Positions 1-6,957 of a stretch of 64,000 nucleotides of DNA are shown piece by piece. The notes under the pieces were generated by a model. It saw only the letters and a program-made list of their open reading frames with translations, made no database searches and was not told the origin of the DNA. The translations under genes and the position numbers were made by a program. Origin of the DNA: Negativicutes bacterium (GTDB lineage Bacteria > Bacillota_C > Negativicutes > Sporomusales_B > JARLHX01); NCBI GenBank assembly GCA_031292035.1, contig JARLHX010000179.1, positions 186,001 to 250,000 of the forward strand, read 5' to 3'. How positions within the stretch are numbered: the stretch's first letter is position 1; the number at the start of each line of letters is the position of its first letter.

Positions 1-538
1 TCGTGTAATTGGCGGGGATTTCAAACAAGCCCGGATCTGGGTCGCCGGTCACCACATTGCGGTATTCCTGCACCCATTTGCCGTCCTCGGTTGCCATCTT
101 GACCGGCAACCCTGAGTCAGCAGCCAGCCACTCAAGGACGGTCTGCTTTTGCCTGTCGATTTTGAGCGTCACCCGGTATTTTTGGGTCTGATAGCTGTTC
201 ACCATTTCACTGCCCAGCAAAGTCCGCTCCATTTCATCAGCCGACAGGTCGGTTCCCGGGATTAGATTCTGCAGCCTGATAGACTGCTCCATATACATCT
301 TTTCAGTCGGCATCAACAGCCAGACCAGCTTCTTGTCCTGTCGCGTGATCGAGATAGTGCCGCCGCTTTCCAACCGCATTTTGTTATAGGTCGCAAAAAT
401 TTTGCCCTTCATGGTCTCCTGTCCATAATATGTTACTACGTCCGCCGAAAATCCCTGCGCTGCCGCCACCCCGCCTAAAACGGCCAAGAAAAGCAGCATG
501 GCGATAAAGCCGACCAATGCTTTCGTGTGATACCGCAC
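1..538 (-). CDS. LolA-like / DUF4412-type exported protein (3' end cut by window edge)
   Basis: The reading frame opens with GTG at 538, 8-10 bases after an AAAGGGG Shine-Dalgarno, and runs off the left edge without a stop, so only about 179 N-terminal residues are seen. The N-terminus is a clear signal peptide (basic MRYHTK, a hydrophobic stretch, then GVAAAQG), so the protein is exported. The mature part alternates short beta-like segments (MKGKIFATYNKMRLE, KLVWLLMPTEKMYM, KVTLK-like strands), which resembles outer-membrane lipoprotein-sorting-protein (LolA) folds or DUF4412. Such proteins bind lipid or lipoprotein in the periplasm, which would suit a diderm Firmicute. The fold call is by eye; the exact family is uncertain. 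Confidence 0.6.
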   Translation of the reverse strand, partial: MRYHTKALVGFIAMLLFLAVLGGVAAAQGFSADVVTYYGQETMKGKIFATYNKMRLESGGTISITRQDKKLVWLLMPTEKMYMEQSIRLQNLIPGTDLSADEMERTLLGSEMVNSYQTQKYRVTLKIDRQKQTVLEWLAADSGLPVKMATEDGKWVQEYRNVVTGDPDPGLFEIPANYT

Positions 539-673
539 CAATCCCGCCCCTTTCAACGTTCCATTCCCCAACTCTGGATTATTTCGGCGCACACATCCGT
601 ATCCCTGCAAATATTGAAGTCCTACTCCAGCGCATTTTTATCAAAGCCACCGCCGATAGAAGGACTGTAAAAC

Positions 674-703
674 AAAAAACGTGAACGGCTGTTCACGTTT
701 TTT
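674..703. terminator. Bidirectional intrinsic terminator
   Basis: A 13-bp perfect stem (left arm 674-686, right arm 691-703, loop GGCT) has A-run and T-run flanks, so it can stop transcription both ways. It overlaps the last codons and stop of the HD-GYP regulator gene, which ends at 693. Confidence 0.8.
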
Positions 704-1667
704 TATTCTCTTCCTCAGAATGGAGGGTGCCAGATTCGACCATCTGACAAAATAGTTCCACTAACTGCGGATCCCATTGACTGCCAGCATGTTCGCGCAA
801 AATTCCCACCGTCTCGTCCGGTGAATAAGCCTCGCGGTAGGGCCGCCTACTGGTCAAAGCGTCATATGCGTCGGCGACGGCGAGAATACGCGCCCCAAGT
901 GGTATTGCCGTCCCTATTAATCCGTCAGGATAGCCGCCGCCGTCAAAGCGTTCATGGTGATGGCGGATAAAAGGCAACACCGGGGCCAGATTAGTAAGTA
1001 CGGCGCAAATTTTTTCACCAGCGGCCGGGTGAGTTTTCACAATCGCATATTCTTCGTCAGTCAATTTAGCAGGCTTCTGAAAGATGCTCTCTTTTATGCC
1101 GACTTTGCCGATGTCATGCAGCAGCGCCGCTGTCCTGATTTCCTCCTGCCAAAAGGGCTGCAGCAACTCCTTGCGGGCCAGCCGCACAGCATATCCGGCA
1201 ATCCGCTGGCTGTGCCCAACCGCGTATTCATCCTTGGCCTCCAGCGCCTGCACCAAGGAAATCAGCATCTGCTGGGCCTTGCTCAGCTCGTCGTGCAGGG
1301 CTTTGATTTGCAATAAATTTTTGATTTTGCTTTGAAGCAACATTAGATTAAACGGTTTAACGAGAAATCCATCCGCGCCTCTTTCCCGGGCCTTGGTCTG
1401 GTCTTCAATCCCGGCGATTGCTGCGGTAAGGATAACGGGAATAAAGCGAGTCTCCGGTGAGCTTTTGACGATGGAAAGAACGGTATAGCCATCAATACCA
1501 GGTATGGTAGTGTCCAGTAATATGATATCCGGTTTTTCCTCCAAAATCATCTTCAAGGCCATGCGTCCATTGTTGGCTTCGTCGACATCGTATTCTGGAA
1601 ACTGTGCTTTCAGCTGGTTGATGACCATCTGTTGACTGTCGACAATAAGCATCCTATTTTTTTTCAT
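693..1667 (-). CDS. Response regulator with HD-GYP domain (probable c-di-GMP phosphodiesterase)
   Basis: The protein has 324 residues and starts with ATG at 1667, 9 bases after a GGAGG site. Residues 5-120 are a receiver domain with Asp10, phospho-acceptor Asp52 (LLDTTIP) and Lys103 (FLVKPFN). The second acidic-pocket residue is replaced by Ser11. Residues about 140-310 are an HD-GYP domain with HDIGK (His183, Asp184) and HHERFDGGGYPDG, the signature of enzymes that hydrolyse cyclic di-GMP. It probably turns a histidine-kinase signal into a change in c-di-GMP. No kinase is adjacent, so the partner is unknown. It looks monocistronic, with a terminator at its 3' end. Confidence 0.9.
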   Translation of the reverse strand: MKKNRMLIVDSQQMVINQLKAQFPEYDVDEANNGRMALKMILEEKPDIILLDTTIPGIDGYTVLSIVKSSPETRFIPVILTAAIAGIEDQTKARERGADGFLVKPFNLMLLQSKIKNLLQIKALHDELSKAQQMLISLVQALEAKDEYAVGHSQRIAGYAVRLARKELLQPFWQEEIRTAALLHDIGKVGIKESIFQKPAKLTDEEYAIVKTHPAAGEKICAVLTNLAPVLPFIRHHHERFDGGGYPDGLIGTAIPLGARILAVADAYDALTSRRPYREAYSPDETVGILREHAGSQWDPQLVELFCQMVESGTLHSEEENKKT

Positions 1668-1909
1668 AGGGAAAATCCTCCAACTTCTGAAGACAGTTCA
1701 CAAAATCGACAAATTTCGCCATTGAGGCGTATTTCGCCGTTTCGCTACGAAATCCTGCCTGTTGGCCGCTTCGTAATTCGATCTGGCAAGGGAATACAGC
1801 AGCGTTTGCTTGTCTACACTAATTGGAAAGGAGGTACAAAAACAGCAACAGCATTTGGCGCATCTACACCATTTCTCGGCAGGCAATGGTTCGAGAACGA
1901 AGGGAGGTG

Positions 1910-2107
1910 ATGAACATCAGCAGACAGCAATCCCGTTCAAAATACGGTCCAAATAATCCGGAACCGGCGGAATTCAAAGATTCGCAATCGATGAAAAATC
2001 AATCCCACGACGCGCTGCACGCCGCCGCCGAATACATCAACCACGAAACTTCGTCGGTGGAAGAGGACGAATCCCAGCTGCCCTGCAAAAATTCTGTACC
2101 GACCTAG
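1910..2107 (+). CDS. Small hypothetical protein, 65 residues
   Basis: This short hydrophilic protein begins MNISRQQSRSKYG and ends CKNSVPT; I recognise no family. It is rich in Ser, Asn, Glu and Gln and has no membrane segment. The start is awkward: a near-perfect AGGGAGGTGAT site ends right on the ATG at 1910, so the spacing is too short. In-frame alternatives are ATG at 1886 and TTG at 1823, but neither has a well-placed ribosome site. A strong terminator follows at 2142-2171, which supports a real transcript. The 1668-1909 gap upstream holds nothing else that I can name. Confidence 0.5.
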   Translation: MNISRQQSRSKYGPNNPEPAEFKDSQSMKNQSHDALHAAAEYINHETSSVEEDESQLPCKNSVPT

Positions 2108-2141
2108 GAACTACTGGCAAACGATGATTTGCCATTTTCCA

Positions 2142-2171
2142 AAAATAATCCGCTTTCCAGCGGATTATTTT
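2142..2171. terminator. Bidirectional intrinsic terminator
   Basis: A 13-bp stem (2142-2154 with 2159-2171) with loop TTCC is flanked by A and T runs. It lies between the convergent small gene at 1910-2107 and the DUF2007-like gene ending at 2172. Confidence 0.85.
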
Positions 2172-2408
2172 TTACTCATCAATTATATCGCTTTGGCGGA
2201 TTTCGGCGAGGATGCTGATAATCTCAGGCCCGTTTTCAGCCGGTGCAAAGACAGCCCCCCAACCCTTCTGCCCCTGGAACAGTCCATCGTAGGCCGAATC
2301 ATAATACGATTTGAGCAAATGAGGAAGACCCTTATCTTCCAATACGGCGGTGAGAATCTGGGCTTCGAACTGGTTATCTATAGCGGCAATCCGGACATAT
2401 TCTTGCAT
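2172..2408 (-). CDS. DUF2007-like small protein
   Basis: The protein has 78 residues and starts with ATG at 2408 after GGGAGG. The pattern of an N-terminal strand (YVRIAAIDN), a helix (FEAQILTAVLEDKGLP) and later hydrophobic strands (WGAVFAPAE, EIISILAEI) matches the DUF2007 fold, a small ferredoxin-like domain sometimes called a putative signal-transducing protein because it resembles PII. There is no enzymatic motif and the function is unknown. It is flanked by terminators or its own intergenic region, so it is probably transcribed alone. Confidence 0.6.
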   Translation of the reverse strand: MQEYVRIAAIDNQFEAQILTAVLEDKGLPHLLKSYYDSAYDGLFQGQKGWGAVFAPAENGPEIISILAEIRQSDIIDE

Positions 2409-2518
2409 AACGCCTCCCAGTTGCTTTGATCTTTTTATTATACTCTAATTGTATGCCAAATACAGCCCATCGCGCTTGCAACAGACTACCATCAGCTATT
2501 TCACAAAGTATTTTTTCG

Positions 2519-2558
2519 ACAAAGAAAAAAGACGCGTATTCCAACGCGTCCTCAAAAA
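2519..2558 (-). terminator. Intrinsic terminator of the NlpC/P60 gene
   Basis: A GACGCGT/ACGCGTC stem (2531-2537 with 2544-2550) is followed, on the minus strand, by a T run at 2530-2525. It sits 17 bases past the stop of the hydrolase gene. Confidence 0.75.
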
Positions 2559-2566
2559 ACGGCCAG

Positions 2567-3214
2567 CTAGCGAGTGTAGCGACGAGCGCCAATATAGTGG
2601 GCGGAATAATAAGGCGCGTCCAATACAGAGATGGTGACTTGCTTCGCCACCGAACTAGCGTGAATGAACTTGCCGCCACCCAGATAGAAACCCACATGAG
2701 ATGCGCCTGGTTTATAAGTGGTGAAAAACACCAGGTCGCCTGCCTGAAGCTGATCCTTGTCCACCGGCGTTCCCACTGCGAATTGCTCGGCAGCGGTACG
2801 CGGCAGATCAATCCCATTCTGCTTCATAACATATTGAGTGAATCCGGAGCAGTCCCACCCATCAGGAGTAACGCCTCCCCATACATAGGGAACCCCCATA
2901 TACTTCTGGGCACTGGCCACAATAGCTTGGCCTTCGTTGTCACCAGCGGAAACCCCTGGGGGAACGGTGCTGGCACCCAAAACCTTACTCGTAACTCCCG
3001 GGCTGGCATTAGACACCCCGCCGAACAGCTTGCCCATCACCAAGCCGAGCAGGATATTCATCAACCCATTGCCGGAAGAACCCGTGGTGTCGCCACCGAC
3101 CTGCGACAGAAAGTCAGTAAGCGGTGAGGCGGCAACAGGAGCAGCCGGAGTGACCATCATAACACTCAGACAAAACACCACAATCCAGATTACCGACTTT
3201 TTATTGCTGCTCAT
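2567..3214 (-). CDS. Secreted NlpC/P60 family peptidoglycan hydrolase
   Basis: The protein has 215 residues and starts with ATG at 3214 after TAGGAGG. Residues 1-29 are a signal peptide (hydrophobic core, then PVAAS). Residues 30-95 are a low-complexity Gly/Ser linker. Residues 96-215 are an NlpC/P60 cysteine-peptidase domain with the triad region visible: Cys122 in DCSGFTQYV, His173 in SHVGFYLGG and His185 in KFIHAS. Enzymes of this family cut the D-Glu to diamino-acid bond in peptidoglycan stem peptides. There is no SH3 or LysM cell-wall-binding domain, so targeting may rest on the linker. It is a single gene with its own terminator. Confidence 0.9.
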   Translation of the reverse strand: MSSNKKSVIWIVVFCLSVMMVTPAAPVAASPLTDFLSQVGGDTTGSSGNGLMNILLGLVMGKLFGGVSNASPGVTSKVLGASTVPPGVSAGDNEGQAIVASAQKYMGVPYVWGGVTPDGWDCSGFTQYVMKQNGIDLPRTAAEQFAVGTPVDKDQLQAGDLVFFTTYKPGASHVGFYLGGGKFIHASSVAKQVTISVLDAPYYSAHYIGARRYTR

Positions 3215-3340
3215 ATATCAACCTCCTAGCTGTGTAGAAATAAAAAAAGTCGCTGCAAAGCAACTACTATTTTAGCATAGTCAATATGTTATGTAAACTA
3301 TATGATTGATTTTTAACTGTTTGGGTGCAAACAAGATAGG

Positions 3341-3368
3341 AAAAGACCCGGGATTCTCACCCAGGTCT
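3341..3368 (-). terminator. Terminator of the glycogen operon
   Basis: A 9-bp stem (3344-3352 with 3360-3368, one G-U pair, 7-base loop) is followed on the minus strand by four Ts. It lies about 80 bases past the stop of the last glycogen gene and is the only candidate terminator there. Confidence 0.65.
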
Positions 3369-3385
3369 CAACCATCTGTCCCTAA

Positions 3386-3445
3386 TTAGAGTTTAAAAGT
3401 AAAACCGAAACCTACGCCTTTGGCTTTGCCTTGGCCACAGGCCGA
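3386..3445 (-). other. In-frame coding-like tail after the GlgX/MalQ stop, resembling an outer-membrane barrel C-terminus
   Basis: Directly after the TGA stop (3446-3448) the same frame stays open for 19 codons to a TAA at 3386-3388. The peptide ends GKAKGVGFGFTFKL, an alternating Gly/hydrophobic pattern like the last strand of an outer-membrane beta-barrel. It could be a gene remnant, a readthrough extension or chance. It has no start of its own. Confidence 0.25.
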
Positions 3446-6400
3446 TCACTTCCCGGCGGTTCTCCCCCGGTGGTATTTCGCTACCAACGCAGCCAGCCTA
3501 GAAGCGAGCTCGCCTGTCAGCGTACAGGTAGAGGAGCGCCACAGCCAGTTGCCGCCGACTGTTCCCGGGGTATTCATCCTGGCCGGGGCTCCCAAGCCTA
3601 ACACATCCTGCAGGGGGACAATGGCAGTAGCCGCCTTGCTCTGATATGCCAGTTCCATCAGCCGCCAGGCCACTTCCCCCTCGCCGGTCGTCGCCGTCAT
3701 ATTCAGATACTGGTCCACACTGGCTGTGTCCCCGGCCGCTTTAAGCTCCTGGTACCAGCCTACGGTGGTATTATTGTCATGGGTTCCGGTATAAATCACA
3801 GCATCTTGCGGGCAACCCAGCGGTTCTGCTTGGCCTTGCCCATCCTGGCGAAAAAGAAAATGGAGCACCTTCATCCCGGGAAAAGAAAACTTTTGCCGTA
3901 GGGCGGTCACCGGGGGGGTGATCACCCCCAGATCCTCGGCGATCACCGGCAGATGCCCGAAGTAGCGCTTCAGCACACTAAAAAGGCGGTTTCCTGGCAC
4001 TTTGACCCAACGGCCCTTTTCCGCCGTCGTGTGAGCGGCAGGAACCTCCCAGCAGGCCTCAAAGCCTCGGAAATGATCGACGCGGATGAGGTCTGCCAAC
4101 CCCAGTAGGCTGGCAAACCTTTCCCGCCACCAGCGATAATCGTCTTTGGCCATTTCCGGCCAGCGATACAGGGGATTGCCCCACAGCTGACCGGTCGTGC
4201 TGAAATAATCTGGCGGCACCCCGGCCACTACCGTCGGGTTACCAGCGTCATCCAGTTTGAAAAGCGAACGATGGGACCAGACGTCAGCGCTGTAATGGGC
4301 CACGAAGATCGGCAGATCAGCAATGATCTGGATGCCTTTGCCGGCGGCGTGACGGCGGAGTGCCTGCCATTGGCGGTGAAAAGCATACTGGAGGAAGGAA
4401 TGGTACTGAATTTCGGCAGCTAGTAGTTTTCGGTATTTCCTCAAGGCGCCGTCTTCGCGCTCGGCGACCGCCTGCGGCCAGCAGTTCCAGGCAACACTGC
4501 CGAAATGGCCGGCCAGAGCCATATAAAGGGCGTAGTCTGGCAGCCAAAATGAGTTTGCATCAAGATAGTTTTTATAGTCTTTTCCCGGCTTGTCAGCGGT
4601 AAATCGCCGGAAGGCCAGCCGAAATAATTCCTCTTTGTACTGCCTGACGACTTCAAAATCCACCTTGTCGGCCGCCAGCTTCTCCACGCCATACCGGCTG
4701 CGGGCAGCCAGAACTTCCTCCTCCTGAAGCCAGCCGTCGCTCACCAGGATGTCAATATCAATGAGCAGTGGTTCACAGGCAAAGGCCGAGACACTCTGAT
4801 ATGGCGAATAACCATAACCGACCGGGTTAAGGGGCAGGATTTGCCAGTATTTCTGCTCAGCAGCAGCCAGAAAATCACAAAAATCGTAGGCTTCCTTGCC
4901 CAGCCCGCCGATACCGTGACCGCCGGGCAGCGAGGTCGGATGGAGCAAAATGCCGCTGGTTTTCCCCCCACCGGCCAGTCTGGCCAGCAGCACCCTTCCT
5001 GTCAGCGGTTTTAGCGTCACGGCCATACGACCATCCCCGACCGCCACTTCGCGGTCCTCTTCTAAAATATTGAACATCATGCCCTGGCACCAGCGGCTGA
5101 CATCGACATCCACCGTAATATCCTGGAGGCTGCGATTCAGCAGCACCAGGGCCATATTGTCCTCTGCCGGATGGCCAAAAGCGTCCCGGCCATCTTCCGT
5201 CCAGCGAACATAGGTGCAGACATCGGGGTGACATTCCAGCGGTTGCCAGTATCCCGTCCGGAGGACGGCATGGGCATTGCGCAGCGCAATCAATTGTTTA
5301 TAGCAGGCCAGCAGCGTCTCCTCTTCTCGGCCCCAAGGGAAGGTGCGCCGGTTAAGCGGGTCAGTGTACCCTTCAAGGCCTGCTTCATCACCATAATAGA
5401 CATGAGGCACACCCGGAAAGGTCATCTGCCACAACACCAATAGCTGCAGCCTGTCCAAGGCCAACTGCCGTTCATCCGCGTCCAGGTGCCGTTTCAGTTG
5501 CTTGCTATAGGGAAGATCGGCCTCAGCCTCATGACCTCCGAGCAAGGTGAGAATTCGTGGTACGTCATGACTGCTGATCACATTGAGGGCGGCATAAAAA
5601 TGCTCGAGCGGATAGTTTTCGCAAAGACTGAAAAGCAGTTCCTGGGTCTCGCCAGCGTCCTGGTGACCCAGCAAAAAGTCGAGGACTATCCGCCGGAAGG
5701 GATAGTTGGTCGGGGAATCGAGTTCGTCGCCATAAAGATAGCCGCGCAGTTCGCTGTAGCTGACTTTGCGGGAGGCATCTTCCCATACTTCGCCAATCAG
5801 CACGCTGTCGCCATCCACTTCCTTCATGGCTTGGCGAATCTCGCGGATGAACTCATCCGGCAATTCGTCGGCCACATCCAGTCGCCAGCCCTTGGCGCCG
5901 AGCCGCAACCAGTGTTTGATAACACTGTCGTCATCCTTAATAATGAAATTCCGGTAGGATGGTTCCATTTCCTCGACATTGGGCAGAGCGTCAACACCCC
6001 ACCACGACTCATACTTGTCGGGGAATTCGCTGAACCGGTACCACGGATAGTACGGCGATTCGCTGGACTGAAAAGCCCCTACCTCGGGATAGTTGCCTTC
6101 TTTATTGAAATAAATGCTGTCACTGCCGGTATGGCTGAACACACCGTCGAGAATGACGGCCATCCCCATTTCCCGCGCCTTGGTGCATAACTCGGTAAAA
6201 AGGGCGTTGGTGCCAAACATCGGATCGATGGTTTTATAGTCGGCGGTGTCGTACTTATGATTGCTGGGCGACTCGAAAATCGGGTTGAGATAGATGGCGC
6301 TAACGCCCAATTCTTTGAGGTAGGGCAGCTTGGCCAGCACCCCGGCAAGATTGCCGCCGAAAAAGTCGTAGGCCAAAATCCGTCCGGTCTCTCTTTCTCT

Positions 6401-6943
6401 CACATACACCGGATCATTATCCCAATAGGCGTGAATCAGACTGCCCTTCTTCCGGTTGTGGACGGCATCGGCAGGATTCCCGTTAAAAAAACGGTCGACA
6501 AAAATCTGGTAGACCACCGCATGCTTGTACCAGTCGGGGGTGTGGGCATTCGGCAAATGCACTGTCAGCTGATAGGACGGCGGCGGGGTCTCTGAGACCG
6601 CGCCCAGACCGCCCCTCTCACCGGGATTGTTGCCATAATAGTAAACATCGCCGCCACTATGAACAACAAAATAATACCACACAAGGCCAGGAGCGTCTGG
6701 GGCGGTAAGGACCACACGGTAGAGGACCCCGCCGTCGGCCCGGCTCTCGGCCATCATCGCTAAGAGCTCTTCGCCATGTCCGTCGCGCCAGGTACGCAAA
6801 TAAACCCTGTCGGCCGCACGCTGGTTACTGACAGTAAGGGTCAGCTCCACCGCCGAGTTACAAGAAACAGCCCCAAAGGGGCTGCGATAAAGTTTTTGCC
6901 GGGAATTGTGGGTCAGCCACTGTCCTGACAATTGAGTCACCAA
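3446..6943 (-). CDS. Fusion of GH13 alpha-glucan debranching/amylase enzyme with 4-alpha-glucanotransferase (GH77, MalQ)
   Basis: This 1165-residue protein joins two enzymes. Residues 1-135 look like a CBM34/neopullulanase-type N-domain. Residues about 137-655 are a GH13 barrel with catalytic Asp356 (GWRLDVADE), Glu385 (LIGEVWED) and Asp460 (NVISSHDVPR). From residue 663 a complete GH77 domain follows, with Asp956 (IRVDHFRGF), Glu1003 (VIAEDLGV) and Asp1056 (YTGTHDNNT). Such fusions are usually annotated as GlgX/4-alpha-glucanotransferase. It would open or debranch glycogen and rearrange maltodextrins for the phosphorylase encoded just upstream. The start is TTG at 6943 or GTG at 6940, with only a weak GAAAG ribosome site. 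It is the last gene of the operon, 14 bases after glgP. Confidence 0.9.
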   Translation of the reverse strand: MVTQLSGQWLTHNSRQKLYRSPFGAVSCNSAVELTLTVSNQRAADRVYLRTWRDGHGEELLAMMAESRADGGVLYRVVLTAPDAPGLVWYYFVVHSGGDVYYYGNNPGERGGLGAVSETPPPSYQLTVHLPNAHTPDWYKHAVVYQIFVDRFFNGNPADAVHNRKKGSLIHAYWDNDPVYVRERETGRILAYDFFGGNLAGVLAKLPYLKELGVSAIYLNPIFESPSNHKYDTADYKTIDPMFGTNALFTELCTKAREMGMAVILDGVFSHTGSDSIYFNKEGNYPEVGAFQSSESPYYPWYRFSEFPDKYESWWGVDALPNVEEMEPSYRNFIIKDDDSVIKHWLRLGAKGWRLDVADELPDEFIREIRQAMKEVDGDSVLIGEVWEDASRKVSYSELRGYLYGDELDSPTNYPFRRIVLDFLLGHQDAGETQELLFSLCENYPLEHFYAALNVISSHDVPRILTLLGGHEAEADLPYSKQLKRHLDADERQLALDRLQLLVLWQMTFPGVPHVYYGDEAGLEGYTDPLNRRTFPWGREEETLLACYKQLIALRNAHAVLRTGYWQPLECHPDVCTYVRWTEDGRDAFGHPAEDNMALVLLNRSLQDITVDVDVSRWCQGMMFNILEEDREVAVGDGRMAVTLKPLTGRVLLARLAGGGKTSGILLHPTSLPGGHGIGGLGKEAYDFCDFLAAAEQKYWQILPLNPVGYGYSPYQSVSAFACEPLLIDIDILVSDGWLQEEEVLAARSRYGVEKLAADKVDFEVVRQYKEELFRLAFRRFTADKPGKDYKNYLDANSFWLPDYALYMALAGHFGSVAWNCWPQAVAEREDGALRKYRKLLAAEIQYHSFLQYAFHRQWQALRRHAAGKGIQIIADLPIFVAHYSADVWSHRSLFKLDDAGNPTVVAGVPPDYFSTTGQLWGNPLYRWPEMAKDDYRWWRERFASLLGLADLIRVDHFRGFEACWEVPAAHTTAEKGRWVKVPGNRLFSVLKRYFGHLPVIAEDLGVITPPVTALRQKFSFPGMKVLHFLFRQDGQGQAEPLGCPQDAVIYTGTHDNNTTVGWYQELKAAGDTASVDQYLNMTATTGEGEVAWRLMELAYQSKAATAIVPLQDVLGLGAPARMNTPGTVGGNWLWRSSTCTLTGELASRLAALVAKYHRGRTAGK

Positions 6944-6957
6944 CTTTCAACCGGAAT

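Noticed and set aside
1698..1886. Cys-rich minus-strand frame (WCRCAKCCCCFC)
   Set aside because: The Cys run comes from a GCA/ACA-rich stretch on the other strand, and there is no ribosome site before it.
3446..3448. TGA of the GlgX/MalQ fusion as a selenocysteine codon
   Set aside because: No SECIS-like hairpin is visible just after the TGA and the family uses no selenocysteine at this place.
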